The translations under genes and the position numbers were made by a program. DNA of 26,155 nt, taken from the NCBI GenBank assembly GCA_946405645.1, contig CAMJHW010000002.1:1-26155 (forward strand), in the 5' to 3' direction. This stretch comes from an uncultured Bacteroidales bacterium. GTDB lineage: Bacteria; Bacteroidota; Bacteroidia; Bacteroidales; UBA932. The notes below the pieces were generated by a model that searched no databases, had not been told where the DNA came from, and saw only the letters and a list, made by a program, of their open reading frames with translations. Of this stretch, positions 14,291 through 23,826 are shown in pieces (position 1 is the stretch's first letter; each line of letters begins with the position of its first letter).

Positions 14291-16735
14291 CTAGCGAAGG
14301 ACTGCTCCGAATTCATTGGTGAACGTGGAAAGGAGCTTGTCCATGACACGCTCCACATCGGCGTCCGTCAGGGTCTTCTCGGTATCCTGGAGCACAAAGC
14401 CCAAGGCGTACTGCTTCTTGCCGGCCGGAATCTTGTCTCCGCGATATACGTCGAACAGGGTGACCTGCTTGAGAAGCTTCTTGGCGACCCTGGTCGCACT
14501 GGCCTGAAGGTCGGCATACTGCACATTCTCGTCAAGGAGAAGGGCAAGGTCGCGGCGTACCTCGGGGAAACGGGGAAGCTCCTTGAACGCGACTTTATCG
14601 CGCTTTACAAGATCGAACAAGGCGTTCCAGTCGATCTCCGCAGCGAAAACGGGCTGCTTGACGCCGAAACGGCGGGCAAGCGCGGGATTGACGGTACCCA
14701 TGGTAAGAAGCTTGCGGTCATGTCCTCCGGGGATGCTGTAAGTCATTCCCTCGGAGAAGATATCGGAAGGGGCGGCACCGGTGCGGAACTGCGAGAGTTT
14801 GGCTCCGAAACGGCGGAGCAGCAGCTCGACATAGCCCTTGAGCTGGAAGTAATCGCTCTTGCCGGGTTCGGCGCGCCAGGACTTGTCCGGGGTACCCGTT
14901 ATGAACAGTGCGAAGCAAGGATGCTCCTCGTATCCGGCAAGGGTGGTACCCTCGACTTCGGGACGGCGGGCATAGACCGAACCGTACTCGAAGAACTTCA
15001 TGGAAGAAGTCTGACGGTTGGCATTGTAGGCGACCACTTCGAGGCCTCCCAGAAGCAGGGTCTGACGCATGACGTTGAGGTCCTGGCTGAGCGGGTTGAC
15101 CACGCGTGCGCAGGCCTCGGCGGGGAAGGAAATGAGTTTGTCGTAGTACTCTCCCTTGGTAAGGGAATTGTTCATGGTCTCGACGAAGCCGTTGGATGCC
15201 AGGAAATTGGAGATGGAGTTTCGGACGGCTTCGGGATCCGGGGAAGGCGAAGCGTTCACGGACATCTTCATGTGGCGGGGCAGGTCGATATTGTTGTATC
15301 CGTAGATGCGGAGTATCTCCTCCACAACATCGCACTCACGGGTGACGTCGACCATATAGGTCGGGGCTGCGACGACGGCGCCGTGGGCAGTCTTCTCCAC
15401 GAATACATAATTCAGGTACTCCAATATATTTTCGATGGTTTCGGCTCCGATTTCCTTGCCGATAAAGCTCTGGATGCGGTCATAGTCGAGTTCGATCTTC
15501 CTGCGCTCGATGCGGTTGGGATAGATTTCCTGGACCTTGCCTACGATCTCGCCGCCGGCGAGCTCCTGTATGAGGAGCGCGGCGCGCCTGAGCGCAAAAG
15601 GCACGGCCTCCGGGTCGGCGCCGCGCTCATAGCGGAAGGATGCGTCGGTCTGGAGGGTCTGGCTCTTGGCGGTCTTGCGGATGGAACCGGGATCGAAGTA
15701 TGCGCTCTCGATGAAAACGTCAGTGGTGGACTCGGTCACTCCGGAGTCTTCTCCGCCGAATACGCCGGCGATGCACATCGGTCCCTCGGCATTGGCAATG
15801 ACCATGTCACGGTCGCAGAGCTTGCGGTCGATGCCGTCCAGGGTGCGGATGGGCTCATCCTTGAGGGCCCTGCGGACTATGACCTTGCCACCGGCGATCT
15901 TGGCTGCGTCGAACGTGTGGAGAGGCTGACCGATCTCGAAGAGCACGAAATTGGAGATATCGACGATATTGTTGATGGGATTGTGTCCGATGGACATGAG
16001 CTTCTTCTGGAGCCACTCAGGGGAAGGACCGACCTTGACACCCTTGACCGTGATACCGGAATAGCGCGGAGCGCCTTCGGAATCGAGGACCTCCACGGGA
16101 ATCCCCTCGCCCGCTCCCTCGCGGAAGGCGGAAACGTCGGGAAGATGGTATTTGCACGGAATGCCGTTGAGCCTGAGCCAGGCATAGAGGTCGCGGGCGA
16201 CGCCGATGTGCGAAGCGGCATCCACGCGGTTGGCAGTGATCTCATACTCGATCACGGCTTCGGTCTTGAGATGGAGATAATCCTTGGCGGGCGTGCCGAC
16301 CACAGCCTCGGGCTCGAGGACCATGATACCGGAATGGTCCTCGCCGATGCCGAGCTCGTCGGCAGCGCAGATCATGCCGAAGGACTCGACTCCGCGGATC
16401 TTGGACTTCTTTATCTTGAAATCACCGGGAAGGACGGTACCGAGAGTGGCAAAAAGCACTTTCTGGCCGGCGGCGACATTGGGAGCGCCGCAGACGACCG
16501 TGACAGGCTCGCCGTCACCGGCATCCACCTTGGTGACATGGAGATGGTCGGAATCGGGATGGGGTTCGCACTCCAGGACCTCGGCGACGACGACGCCGGC
16601 GAGGCCTCCGGGGATTTCTTCCTGTTCTTCGACGGAGTCGACTTCGATACCGATCGAGGTGATCGCATCCGCCACCTGGGCGGGAGTGAGATCGAACTCA
16701 AGATAGTCCTTGAGCCAATTGTAAGAAAGCTTCAT
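14291..16735 (-). CDS. pheT: Phenylalanyl-tRNA synthetase beta subunit
   Basis: An 814-residue beta chain of the PheRS heterotetramer, full length for the family. In order: N-terminal MKLSYNWLKDYL, the tRNA-binding (EMAP-like) domain about 40-150 (HPDSDHLHVTKVD, VVCGAPNV), B3/B4 editing domain (about 210-360, with GHNPINNIVDISNF), B5 (400-470), the synthetase-like core, and the ferredoxin-fold anticodon-binding domain at the C-terminus (RFPEVRRDLALL). pheS is not nearby in the window. It is 15 bases after ftsY. Confidence 0.98.
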   Translation of the reverse strand: MKLSYNWLKDYLEFDLTPAQVADAITSIGIEVDSVEEQEEIPGGLAGVVVAEVLECEPHPDSDHLHVTKVDAGDGEPVTVVCGAPNVAAGQKVLFATLGTVLPGDFKIKKSKIRGVESFGMICAADELGIGEDHSGIMVLEPEAVVGTPAKDYLHLKTEAVIEYEITANRVDAASHIGVARDLYAWLRLNGIPCKYHLPDVSAFREGAGEGIPVEVLDSEGAPRYSGITVKGVKVGPSPEWLQKKLMSIGHNPINNIVDISNFVLFEIGQPLHTFDAAKIAGGKVIVRRALKDEPIRTLDGIDRKLCDRDMVIANAEGPMCIAGVFGGEDSGVTESTTDVFIESAYFDPGSIRKTAKSQTLQTDASFRYERGADPEAVPFALRRAALLIQELAGGEIVGKVQEIYPNRIERRKIELDYDRIQSFIGKEIGAETIENILEYLNYVFVEKTAHGAVVAAPTYMVDVTRECDVVEEILRIYGYNNIDLPRHMKMSVNASPSPDPEAVRNSISNFLASNGFVETMNNSLTKGEYYDKLISFPAEACARVVNPLSQDLNVMRQTLLLGGLEVVAYNANRQTSSMKFFEYGSVYARRPEVEGTTLAGYEEHPCFALFITGTPDKSWRAEPGKSDYFQLKGYVELLLRRFGAKLSQFRTGAAPSDIFSEGMTYSIPGGHDRKLLTMGTVNPALARRFGVKQPVFAAEIDWNALFDLVKRDKVAFKELPRFPEVRRDLALLLDENVQYADLQASATRVAKKLLKQVTLFDVYRGDKIPAGKKQYALGFVLQDTEKTLTDADVERVMDKLLSTFTNEFGAVLR

Positions 16736-16750
16736 ATATCGTTTACTGTA

Positions 16751-17680
16751 TTATTTCTTCAAATCTTCGGGAGTGAAGAGCGAGGTGACGAACTCCCGGC
16801 GGTCGAAGACCTTGAGGTCGTCGATCCCTTCGCCTATGCCTATGAATTTGATGGGGATGCGGAACTGGTCCACGATGCCGATGACCACGCCGCCCTTTGC
16901 GGAGCCGTCGAGCTTGGTGACCGCCAGCGAAGTGACATCGGTCGCACGCGAAAACTCCTTGGCCTGCTGGAAGGCATTCTGGCCTGTGGATCCGTCAAGG
17001 ATCAGCAGGACATCGTGCGGAGCGTCGGGAACGACCTTGCGCATGACGTTGCGGATCTTGGTCAGTTCGTTCATCAGGTCTATGCGGTTGTGAAGGCGTC
17101 CGGCAGTGTCGATGATTGCGACGTCAGCGCCGCGGGCGACGGCGGCCATGACAGTGTCATAGGCCACGGAGGCCGGGTCGGAGCCCATGCTCTGGCGGAC
17201 GATGTCCGCGCCGGCCCTGTCGGCCCAGACCTGCAGCTGGTCCACCGCGGCCGCACGGAAGGTATCCGCGGCGCCGAGGATGACCTTCTTGCCCTGCGCC
17301 CTGAGCATGGATGCGAGCTTGCCGATAGTGGTGGTCTTGCCCACGCCGTTCACGCCGACTACCATGATGACATAAGGCTTGTGGGAGAAATCGAAAGGAA
17401 CAACCTCATCGGTGCCGTCAAGGTCGATGAGCTTGGATATCTCCTCCCTGAGGAGGGTGACAAGCTCATCGAAAGACATGTACTTGTCCTTCTCCACCCT
17501 CTCCTCCAGCCGGTCGATGACCTTGAGCGTGGTCTCGACGCCCATGTCGGAGGAGACGAGAGCCTCCTCGATGGCGTCGAGCACGTCGTCATCGACGCGC
17601 GACCGGCCGACGACTGCCCTGGAGAGCCTCTGGAAGAAACTCTGCTTCGTCTTGGCGGTGCCTTTGTCGAATATTCCCAT
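16751..17680 (-). CDS. ftsY: Signal recognition particle receptor FtsY
   Basis: A 309-residue SRP GTPase that docks ribosome-SRP complexes at the membrane. The N domain (residues 1-95) leads to the G domain: P-loop GVNGVGKT at 109-116, [19 protein letters not shown] at 191-198, [10 protein letters not shown], and the closing [11 protein letters not shown]. Unlike E. coli FtsY it lacks a long acidic A domain, as is common in this phylum. It is the first gene of the operon, with a TATATTTG box 22 bases before its ATG. Confidence 0.98.
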   Translation of the reverse strand: MGIFDKGTAKTKQSFFQRLSRAVVGRSRVDDDVLDAIEEALVSSDMGVETTLKVIDRLEERVEKDKYMSFDELVTLLREEISKLIDLDGTDEVVPFDFSHKPYVIMVVGVNGVGKTTTIGKLASMLRAQGKKVILGAADTFRAAAVDQLQVWADRAGADIVRQSMGSDPASVAYDTVMAAVARGADVAIIDTAGRLHNRIDLMNELTKIRNVMRKVVPDAPHDVLLILDGSTGQNAFQQAKEFSRATDVTSLAVTKLDGSAKGGVVIGIVDQFRIPIKFIGIGEGIDDLKVFDRREFVTSLFTPEDLKK

Positions 17681-17701
17681 ATCGCTTTGTTTTGTAACCT
17701 A

Positions 17702-17709
17702 CAAATATA
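17702..17709 (-). promoter_or_regulatory. -7 box of the ftsY operon
   Basis: TATATTTG on the minus strand matches TAnnTTTG. The expected -33 position holds only a T-run, part of the preceding terminator, so this is a partial promoter match. Confidence 0.5.
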
Positions 17710-17730
17710 GTCAAAAACGACGAACTAAAA

Positions 17731-17765
17731 AAGGGACGGAGCCCCTGAATCGGGCTCCGTCCCTT
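17731..17765 (-). terminator. Terminator of the rpmB-rpmG-DUF4295 operon
   Basis: A 14-bp perfect stem (AAGGGACGGAGCCC / GGGCTCCGTCCCTT) with a 7-base loop. On the minus strand it is followed by TTTT, a canonical intrinsic terminator. Confidence 0.95.
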
Positions 17766-17784
17766 AATTATCACGAGAGGAAGA

Positions 17785-17943
17785 TTATTTCTTGTCGAAA
17801 TACTCCTTGACCTTGGACTCCTCGACGAGCTGCTCAGTGAAGACATAAGCGCCGGTCTTGGGGGACTTGTCCATACGGATGCACTTGACCATGCTCTTAG
17901 CACCGGCCTTGGCTGCGAACGTAGCGACGGCTTTCTTTGCCAT
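17785..17943 (-). CDS. DUF4295 small ribosome-linked protein
   Basis: A 52-residue basic protein (MAKKAVATFAAKAGAKSMVK...YFDKK). The family is found in Bacteroidota and always sits after rpmB-rpmG. I recall it being described as an additional large-subunit protein in this phylum, which I cannot check here. It follows rpmG by 18 bases and is directly ahead of the operon terminator. Confidence 0.9.
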   Translation of the reverse strand: MAKKAVATFAAKAGAKSMVKCIRMDKSPKTGAYVFTEQLVEESKVKEYFDKK

Positions 17944-17961
17944 AGTTTAATCTCCTATCAA

Positions 17962-18150
17962 TTATTTGATTTCACGGTGAACAGTGACCTTCTTGAGGAA
18001 AGGATTGTATTTCTTACGCTCCAGACGCTCGGGGGTGTTCTTCTTGTTCTTGGTAGTGATATACCTGGACATTCCAGGGACACCGCTTTCCTTCTGCTCG
18101 GTGCACTCGAGGATGACCTGCACCCTGTTTCCTTTAGCTTTCTTTGCCAT
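17962..18150 (-). CDS. rpmG: 50S ribosomal protein L33 (bL33)
   Basis: A 62-residue protein with the L33 core [24 protein letters not shown] and LERKKYNP. Only one cysteine is present, so this is the zinc-free (C-minus) type. It lies 11 bases after rpmB. Confidence 0.97.
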   Translation of the reverse strand: MAKKAKGNRVQVILECTEQKESGVPGMSRYITTKNKKNTPERLERKKYNPFLKKVTVHREIK

Positions 18151-18161
18151 AGTCGATAAAA

Positions 18162-18404
18162 TTAAACAAGGTTAACCAATCCTTTCTCGCGGGCCTCCTT
18201 GAGGGTGGCGTCGAGACCGTTCTTCTCGATGATCCTCATGCCCTTGCAAGACACCTTCAAAGTGATGAATCTCTGCTCCTCCTCAGACCAGAATCTCTTG
18301 GTCTTGAGGTTGAGGGAGAAGTCGCGCTTGGTGCGCAGTTTGGAATGGGCAACGTTGTTGCCTTTCATTCTCTTTCTACCTGTAACTTGACAAACCTTTG
18401 CCAT
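18162..18404 (-). CDS. rpmB: 50S ribosomal protein L28 (bL28)
   Basis: An 80-residue protein, start [21 protein letters not shown], with the typical FWSEEE and [13 protein letters not shown] segments. It is the first gene of the rpmB-rpmG-DUF4295 operon. Confidence 0.97.
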   Translation of the reverse strand: MAKVCQVTGRKRMKGNNVAHSKLRTKRDFSLNLKTKRFWSEEEQRFITLKVSCKGMRIIEKNGLDATLKEAREKGLVNLV

Positions 18405-18446
18405 ATCTTTATACTTTTAATTGATTCTAAATAATTTACGGGGCTG

Positions 18447-18478
18447 CAAATATCGCTCTAATTTTTTGCAAATCCAAA
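18447..18478 (-). promoter_or_regulatory. Promoter for rpmB operon
   Basis: On the minus strand TTTG (18478-18475), 20 bases, GATATTTG (18454-18447), one mismatch from the consensus. The leader would be about 35-40 bases. It lies just behind the lepB stop. Confidence 0.6.
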
Positions 18479-18482
18479 TGTT

Positions 18483-19820
18483 CTAGACAAATTTGAGGAA
18501 TCTGCGCCACCTTATGTTTTTAGGGAACTTGGCGTTCCGGTTGGTCGACAGCCAGATCACCGACGGTCTCCCGACTATGTGATCTTCAGGGACAAAGCCC
18601 CAGTACCTGGAGTCCAGGGAATTGTGCCTGTTGTCTCCCATCATGAAGTAATAATCCTGTGCGAAAGTGTAGCTGGTCGCCTCCTTTCCGTTGATGTAGA
18701 TGATGCCTTCAGGATTGACCTTGAGGTCGTTCTTCTCGTAGGCGGTGATGATGCGCTCATACAGCGGAAGGTTGTCCGTGTCAAGCTCCACCGTTACGCC
18801 CTTCTTCGGAATCCAGAGCGGACCGAACCAGTCACGCGTCCAGCGGTAATCCGGAGAGAACGGGAAGATTCCGTATGCATCCACCGACGGATACTTCTCG
18901 ATATTGGGCTCTACGCTCACTACGCCTGACATTCCCTTCACCTGTCCCAGCATCTCTGCCGTAAGGGGCATTTCGGGATATCCGGGGAGATTGGCGTCGT
19001 AATAAAGCTCCCCAATGTTGAGCCCGAGCTTCTCGAGGGTCTTGGAGTTGATACGCTGTCCGTTGGTCACTACCCTGTAGGAAAGCTGGATACCCGGATA
19101 GACCTCCTGTTGGACGGAATTGATGTACACCAGGCCGTCCTTGACTGCGAGGGTGTCGCCCGGAAGGGCGACGCAGCGCTTGACGTAGTGGTCCTTTTTG
19201 TCCGTAGGACGGACGATGATGGGACCGAGCCTGCTTTCCACCAGTTCCCTGCCGTTCGCTCTCACGAGAGCGTGGTAGTCTTCCACCGGGGCTTTTTTCA
19301 GAACGGTGTCACCGTTCGGGAATCCGAATACGACCGCATCGCCTCTCTTGACCTGCCCGAAACCTTTCAGCCTTCTGTACTTATTGTGGATGAGGGTCGA
19401 ATAGGACTCCTTCCCAAAGATGACGTTGTGCGTGAAAGGAACGGTCAAAGGGGTCTCGGGGACCCTGGGGCCGTATGCCAGCTTGCTTACGAAGAGATGG
19501 TCTCCGGTATAGAGCGTACTCTCCATGGAGGACGAAGGAATCTTGAACGCCTGGAAAAAGAAGATATTGATGAATGTCACGAAGATGACGGCGAAGATGA
19601 TGGCATCGAGCCAGTCAAGCCAGACATTGTGTTTCTCTCCCTCCTTGTAGTCCTTCTTCCAGAATGTCCATTTCACCTTCTTGGTGATGAACATGTCGAA
19701 GATGACAACGAGTCCGAGGAGCCACCAGTAACTTCCGAGCCAGATGACCCACAACACATAGAGCAGAGCCCAGAAACTGAACCTTGTCCACCTGTTATGG
19801 TAAAACTCCTTCCAGCTCAC
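18483..19820 (-). CDS. lepB: Signal peptidase I
   Basis: A 445-residue inner-membrane serine protease that removes signal peptides from exported proteins. Two hydrophobic segments (about 14-42 and 72-92) precede the catalytic motif IPSSSME, with nucleophile Ser98. The general base is Lys214 in YVKRCVALPGD. The C-terminal box GDNRHNSLDSRYWGFVP completes the S26 signature. It is longer than the E. coli enzyme because of an insertion between the two catalytic boxes and the C-terminal motif, as is usual in Bacteroidota. It starts 6 bases after rplT, so it is probably read with the thrS-infC-rpmI-rplT cluster. Confidence 0.97.
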   Translation of the reverse strand: MSWKEFYHNRWTRFSFWALLYVLWVIWLGSYWWLLGLVVIFDMFITKKVKWTFWKKDYKEGEKHNVWLDWLDAIIFAVIFVTFINIFFFQAFKIPSSSMESTLYTGDHLFVSKLAYGPRVPETPLTVPFTHNVIFGKESYSTLIHNKYRRLKGFGQVKRGDAVVFGFPNGDTVLKKAPVEDYHALVRANGRELVESRLGPIIVRPTDKKDHYVKRCVALPGDTLAVKDGLVYINSVQQEVYPGIQLSYRVVTNGQRINSKTLEKLGLNIGELYYDANLPGYPEMPLTAEMLGQVKGMSGVVSVEPNIEKYPSVDAYGIFPFSPDYRWTRDWFGPLWIPKKGVTVELDTDNLPLYERIITAYEKNDLKVNPEGIIYINGKEATSYTFAQDYYFMMGDNRHNSLDSRYWGFVPEDHIVGRPSVIWLSTNRNAKFPKNIRWRRFLKFV

Positions 19821-19826
19821 ATCAAA

Positions 19827-20171
19827 CTACTTTACGGAGTTGATGATTGCCTCGAATGCCTGAGGATTATTCATGGCAAGGTCTGCCAGCACTTTACGGT
19901 TGAGACCGATGTTCTGCTTGGCAAGTTTACCCATAAACTGAGAATAAGTGATACCGTACTGACGTGCGGCGGCATTGATTCTCTGGATCCAAAGGGCGCG
20001 GAAATTGCGCTTCTTGGTCCTGCGGTCACGGTATGCGTAGGTGAGACCCTTCTCGTAGGTGTTCTTCGCAACCGTCCAAACATTCCTTCTCGACAAGAAG
20101 TTTCCACGGGTTCTCTTGAGGATCTTCTTGCGGCGCGCCCTGGAGGCGACTGAATTAACTGATCTTGGCAT
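19827..20171 (-). CDS. rplT: 50S ribosomal protein L20 (bL20)
   Basis: A 114-residue protein starting [19 protein letters not shown] at ATG 20171; an open frame extending to 20213 adds an unrelated N-terminus. Conserved [10 protein letters not shown] and [14 protein letters not shown] segments are present. An early 50S assembly protein and autoregulator in other bacteria. Confidence 0.98.
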   Translation of the reverse strand: MPRSVNSVASRARRKKILKRTRGNFLSRRNVWTVAKNTYEKGLTYAYRDRRTKKRNFRALWIQRINAAARQYGITYSQFMGKLAKQNIGLNRKVLADLAMNNPQAFEAIINSVK

Positions 20172-20195
20172 AATACGTTTTCTTTTCTGGAGGCA

Positions 20196-20213
20196 GTGGC
20201 CCCTGCGGGGCAC
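20196..20213. other. GC-rich hairpin before rplT
   Basis: The plus-strand reading GTGGCCCCTGCGGGGCAC pairs as GTG-CCCC / GGGG-CAC with one bulged G. It lies in the 79-base rpmI-rplT gap, ending 25 bases upstream of the rplT start. Without a T-run it is not a terminator; control by L20 or RNA processing are options. Confidence 0.45.
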
Positions 20214-20250
20214 TTGACCTACTGCTCATCCAAGTTTGACTTAAATGTTA

Positions 20251-20445
20251 CTACAGAACAAGGAGCTCTTTTACACGACCCTCATCAACCTTGTCGAGGA
20301 TGGCGAAATGGTCGAGATTTCTCTTCTGCTTCTTGGTCTTCTTCGTGAGAATGTGGCTGTGGTAAGCGTGCTTTCTCTTGATTTTTCCCGATCCGGTAAG
20401 CGTGAAACGCTTTTTGGCACCGGAGTTGGTCTTAAGCTTTGCCAT
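20251..20445 (-). CDS. rpmI: 50S ribosomal protein L35 (bL35)
   Basis: A 64-residue protein with the L35 pattern [20 protein letters not shown] and [20 protein letters not shown]. It lies between infC and rplT, the classical order. Confidence 0.97.
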   Translation of the reverse strand: MAKLKTNSGAKKRFTLTGSGKIKRKHAYHSHILTKKTKKQKRNLDHFAILDKVDEGRVKELLVL

Positions 20446-20490
20446 TGTTAAAAAATTAATTGTTAATAATATATGAGTCTGCCACGCAGA

Positions 20491-21057
20491 CTATTTCTTC
20501 TTCAGTGGAGCAAGCATCATCGTCATCCTCTTACCCTCGAGCACCGGCATGTTCTCCGCCCGTCCTACCTCCTCGAGCTCGACCGCGAAGCGAAGGAGCT
20601 GCTTCTCGCCCTGGTCGGCGAACTGGATGGAGCGGCCGCGGAAGAAGATCGAAGCCTTGACCTTGGAGCCCTCGGCGAGGAACTCCTTGGCGTGCTTGAG
20701 CTTGAACTGGAAGTCATGCTCATCGGTATTGGGGCCGAAACGGATCTCCTTGATCACCACCTTGGCGGCGTTGGCCTTCATCTCCTTGGCTTTCTTACGC
20801 TGCTGGTACAGGTACTTCTGATAGTCGAGGATCTTGCAAACGGGAGGGTCCGCCTTAGCGCTTATCTCCACCAGATCAAGACTGAGTTCATCGGCCATGG
20901 CCATTGCCTTGGCGATGGGATAGATACCCGGTTCGGGTACATTGTCACCGACGAGACGCACCTGGGGTGCGGTAATCTCCTCGTTGATGTTCAATTCACC
21001 CTCTTCCTTGCGTTGAGGGCGGTAGCCTGATCTCTGACCGTTAGGTCTGGACTCCAT
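20491..21057 (-). CDS. infC: Translation initiation factor IF-3
   Basis: A 188-residue IF-3, which discriminates start codons and keeps ribosomal subunits apart. The N domain begins at [18 protein letters not shown]; the linker is rich in Lys/Arg ([14 protein letters not shown]). The C domain carries [21 protein letters not shown] and ends with [16 protein letters not shown]. The first ATG is 21057, given here. A strong Shine-Dalgarno lies 41 bases before it, but only 8 bases before an in-frame AUC at 21090, which would add 11 residues ([11 protein letters not shown]). That AUC may be the real start; see the separate entry. The frame is closed by TAG at 21105. Confidence 0.97.
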   Translation of the reverse strand: MESRPNGQRSGYRPQRKEEGELNINEEITAPQVRLVGDNVPEPGIYPIAKAMAMADELSLDLVEISAKADPPVCKILDYQKYLYQQRKKAKEMKANAAKVVIKEIRFGPNTDEHDFQFKLKHAKEFLAEGSKVKASIFFRGRSIQFADQGEKQLLRFAVELEEVGRAENMPVLEGKRMTMMLAPLKKK

Positions 21058-21087
21058 AGGCCTTGGAGCCGGTTTGTAAGGTGCTGC

Positions 21088-21104
21088 GATAAAACTTTCC
21101 TCCT
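21088..21104 (-). promoter_or_regulatory. Strong Shine-Dalgarno before an in-frame AUC start of infC
   Basis: On the minus strand AGGAGG (21104-21099) is followed by an 8-base spacer and ATC (21090-21088), in frame with infC. Such a site is striking because the other genes here have none. infC starts with rare AUU-type codons in other bacteria, where IF-3 represses its own synthesis. Confidence 0.6.
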
Positions 21105-21141
21105 AAAATTAAAATAAACAAAATGTCATATGTCGGTCGGA

Positions 21142-23100
21142 TCAGGACAACTCCTCGGCCACGGCGGCCTTGAAGAAGTCGATGAATCCGTCCAAAGTCA
21201 TGGAACCCTTGTCGATGCCCTCCTGTCTCACTGAGACGGTGCCATCGGCAACTTCCTTCTCACCGACGATGACCAGAACCGGGACTCTGAGAAGAGCAAC
21301 CTCGCGGATCCTCTTGCCGAGCGTCTCGTTCCTGCCATCAATCGAAGCGCGAATATCGGAATTTTTCAGCAAACCGCAAACTTTTTCCGCATATTCTGCA
21401 TATTTTTCGCTGACAGGCAGCACTTTAACCTGATCCGGGGCGAGCCATGCGGGCAGGTGGCCGGCGGTGTGCTCAAGCACGACGGCGGTGAAGCGCTCGA
21501 TGGAGCCGAACGGAGCCCTGTGGATCATGACGGGACGCTTCTTGGAGCCGTCGGCGTCGGTATACTCGAGCTGGAAGCGCTCGGGGAGATTGTAATCGAC
21601 CTGGATGGTGCCGAGCTGCCACCTTCTGCCGATGGCATCCTTGACCATGAAGTCGAGCTTGGGGCCATAGAACGCGGCCTCGCCGTACTCGACGACAGTC
21701 TTGAGGCCCTTCTTGGCAGCGGCGTCGATGATGCCCTGCTCGGCCTTGGCCCAATTCTCGTCTGAGCCGATATACTTCTCCTTGTTGTGCGGGTCGCGAA
21801 GGGAGATCTGAGCCATATAGTCCGTCATCTTCAGGGTCTTGAAGACATAGAGGATGAGGTCGATGACCTTCTCGAACTCCTCCTGGAGCTGGTCCGGGCG
21901 GCAGAAGAGGTGAGCGTCGTCCTGGGTAAAACCGCGGACGCGAGTCAATCCGTGGAGCTCTCCGCTCTGCTCGTAACGATAGACCGTTCCGAACTCTGCA
22001 TATCGCAGAGGAAGGTCCTTGTACGAGTGAGGGGAGGAACGGAAGATCTCACAGTGGTGAGGGCAGTTCATGGGCTTGAGCATGTACTCCTCGCCTTCCT
22101 GGGGGGTGCGGATGGGCTGGAACGAGTCCTTTCCATACTTGGCATAATGGCCGGAAGTGACGTAAAGCTCCTTGCCTCCAATGTGAGGGGTCACGACGGG
22201 GAGATAGCCGAGCTCCGCCTGCTTCTTGCGCAGGAAGTTCTCAAGGATGTTGCGCATGATGGCGCCACGGGGCAGCCACAACGGCAGTCCGAGACCGACG
22301 CGCTGCGAGAAGGTGAAGAGCTCCATCTCCTTGCCGAGCTTGCGATGGTCGCGCTTGCGGGCCTCCTCCATCAACTGGAGATACTCGTCAAGAAGGGACT
22401 TCTTGGGGAAGGTGATGCCGTAGATGCGGGTAAGCTGCTGGCGCTTCTCGTCGCCCCTCCAGTATGCTCCGGCGATGGCGGTGAGCTTGACGGCCTTGAT
22501 GACGTCGGTATTCATGAGGTGAGGTCCGCGGCAAAGGTCAGTGAAAGCGCCGTTCTTATAATACGTGATGGTACCGTCCTCGAGCTCGCTGATGAGCTCG
22601 CACTTGTACGGGTCGTTCTTTTCCTTGAAGTACGCCATGGCCTCGGCCTTGGGCACGTCGATGCGGGTGAAGCTCTCCTTGGAGCGGGCGAGCTCGAGCA
22701 TCTTCTTCTCGATGTTCGGAAGGTCGGCGTCGGTGATCTGGTGACCGCCAAGGTCGACGTCGTAATAGAAACCGTTCTCGATGGCAGGGCCGATGCCGAA
22801 CTTCACGCCCGGGTAGAGGGCCTCGAGAGCCTCGGCCATAAGGTGCGAGGAAGAGTGCCAGAAAACGCGCTTGGCCTCGTCATCCTCCCATTTGAGAAGA
22901 TTGATGGAGGCGTTGAATGTGATAGGGCGGAGGAGGTCGTACGTGACTCCCCTTCCGACCGAGGTGTCACCCTTGGCCTTCACCGATACTGCCAATACTT
23001 CCGCAGCCAGCCTGGGGCTGATGCTCTGCGCGATTTCATACCCGGTCACTCCGGATTCGTAGGCCCTGACGCTGCCGTCAGGAAACGTGATGTTGATCAT
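21142..23100 (-). CDS. thrS: Threonyl-tRNA synthetase
   Basis: A 652-residue class II synthetase. In order: TGS domain (1-62), editing domain with [11 protein letters not shown] near residue 82, catalytic core with zinc ligands in [25 protein letters not shown] and [12 protein letters not shown], and a C-terminal anticodon-binding domain ([12 protein letters not shown]). It is the first gene of thrS-infC-rpmI-rplT-lepB. The ATG is 23100 and the leader, about 90 bases, contains the dyad CCAAGT/ACTTGG; no known riboswitch could be recognised. Confidence 0.98.
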   Translation of the reverse strand: MINITFPDGSVRAYESGVTGYEIAQSISPRLAAEVLAVSVKAKGDTSVGRGVTYDLLRPITFNASINLLKWEDDEAKRVFWHSSSHLMAEALEALYPGVKFGIGPAIENGFYYDVDLGGHQITDADLPNIEKKMLELARSKESFTRIDVPKAEAMAYFKEKNDPYKCELISELEDGTITYYKNGAFTDLCRGPHLMNTDVIKAVKLTAIAGAYWRGDEKRQQLTRIYGITFPKKSLLDEYLQLMEEARKRDHRKLGKEMELFTFSQRVGLGLPLWLPRGAIMRNILENFLRKKQAELGYLPVVTPHIGGKELYVTSGHYAKYGKDSFQPIRTPQEGEEYMLKPMNCPHHCEIFRSSPHSYKDLPLRYAEFGTVYRYEQSGELHGLTRVRGFTQDDAHLFCRPDQLQEEFEKVIDLILYVFKTLKMTDYMAQISLRDPHNKEKYIGSDENWAKAEQGIIDAAAKKGLKTVVEYGEAAFYGPKLDFMVKDAIGRRWQLGTIQVDYNLPERFQLEYTDADGSKKRPVMIHRAPFGSIERFTAVVLEHTAGHLPAWLAPDQVKVLPVSEKYAEYAEKVCGLLKNSDIRASIDGRNETLGKRIREVALLRVPVLVIVGEKEVADGTVSVRQEGIDKGSMTLDGFIDFFKAAVAEELS

Positions 23101-23196
23101 AACTCTAAATTAAAAAACTAAACAATTGAATTGGACTAACCAGTATTTACAAACCAAGTACTTGAACTTGGCTAGCCATATTGTCAGTCAAGCTTA

Positions 23197-23225
23197 CAAA
23201 GGTACTAACTTTTTTTATATCTTTG
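23197..23225. promoter_or_regulatory. Divergent -7 boxes for thrS and DUF4199 genes
   Basis: TACCTTTG on the minus strand (23204-23197) faces thrS; TATCTTTG on the plus strand (23218-23225) faces the DUF4199 gene. Both match TAnnTTTG, but neither has a clear TTG at the usual distance. The two start regions overlap, so the operons may be co-regulated or compete. Confidence 0.5.
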
Positions 23226-23248
23226 TATCCGGACAAACGTTATTGTAA

Positions 23249-23824
23249 ATGGAAAAACGCATTTCCCGCAAAGACCTCTGGGACGGCGCCGGCAAGGCCG
23301 GGCTGGTCCTCGGACTCGTTTCCAGCGCCTATGTTATCATCAACTTCCTGCTGAGCAAGCTCACCGGCTCGACGGGGATGGCACTGCTTTCTACCCTGCT
23401 CGCCTTCCTGCTGTGGGCGCTCAAGTTCGGAGGATGCATTTACCTGATGAAGTACTTCATGACGAAGTTCGCCGCCGCACATCCCGCAGCGGACAATTCC
23501 GACACCTTCCGCTTCGGCCTGGCGACGGCATTCCTTTCCGCGCTGATCTTCGCGGCATTCGATATGGCGTACTTCACCTGGATCGCGCCCGATACGATGA
23601 CCCAGGCCCTGGAGACAGTACAGGAGTCCTACGGTTCCTTACTCCCTGCCGAGAGTCTCGAAGCCATGGAAGAGATGAACTACGGACAGATAATGTTCTT
23701 CTCCAATCTCATATACTGCTTCCTTTTCGGAACGGTGCTTTCCGCTATCCTTTCCCGCAACATCCCTTCCCGCAACCCTTTCGCGGATTTCCATCAGAAC
23801 GACAATACCCCTGAAGAGCAATAG
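23249..23824 (+). CDS. DUF4199 membrane protein
   Basis: A 191-residue integral membrane protein with four hydrophobic segments (about 16-36, 41-66, 90-108, 145-165) and a polar C-terminus. The pattern matches DUF4199, a Bacteroidota family often next to a family 2 glycosyltransferase; function unknown. It starts at ATG 23249 and ends two bases before the glycosyltransferase gene. Confidence 0.8.
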   Translation: MEKRISRKDLWDGAGKAGLVLGLVSSAYVIINFLLSKLTGSTGMALLSTLLAFLLWALKFGGCIYLMKYFMTKFAAAHPAADNSDTFRFGLATAFLSALIFAAFDMAYFTWIAPDTMTQALETVQESYGSLLPAESLEAMEEMNYGQIMFFSNLIYCFLFGTVLSAILSRNIPSRNPFADFHQNDNTPEEQ

Positions 23825-23826
23825 TC

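Noticed and set aside
14207..17710. A 1167-codon plus-strand frame
   Set aside because: It spans the antisense of pheT and ftsY without any recognisable motif; those genes are certain.
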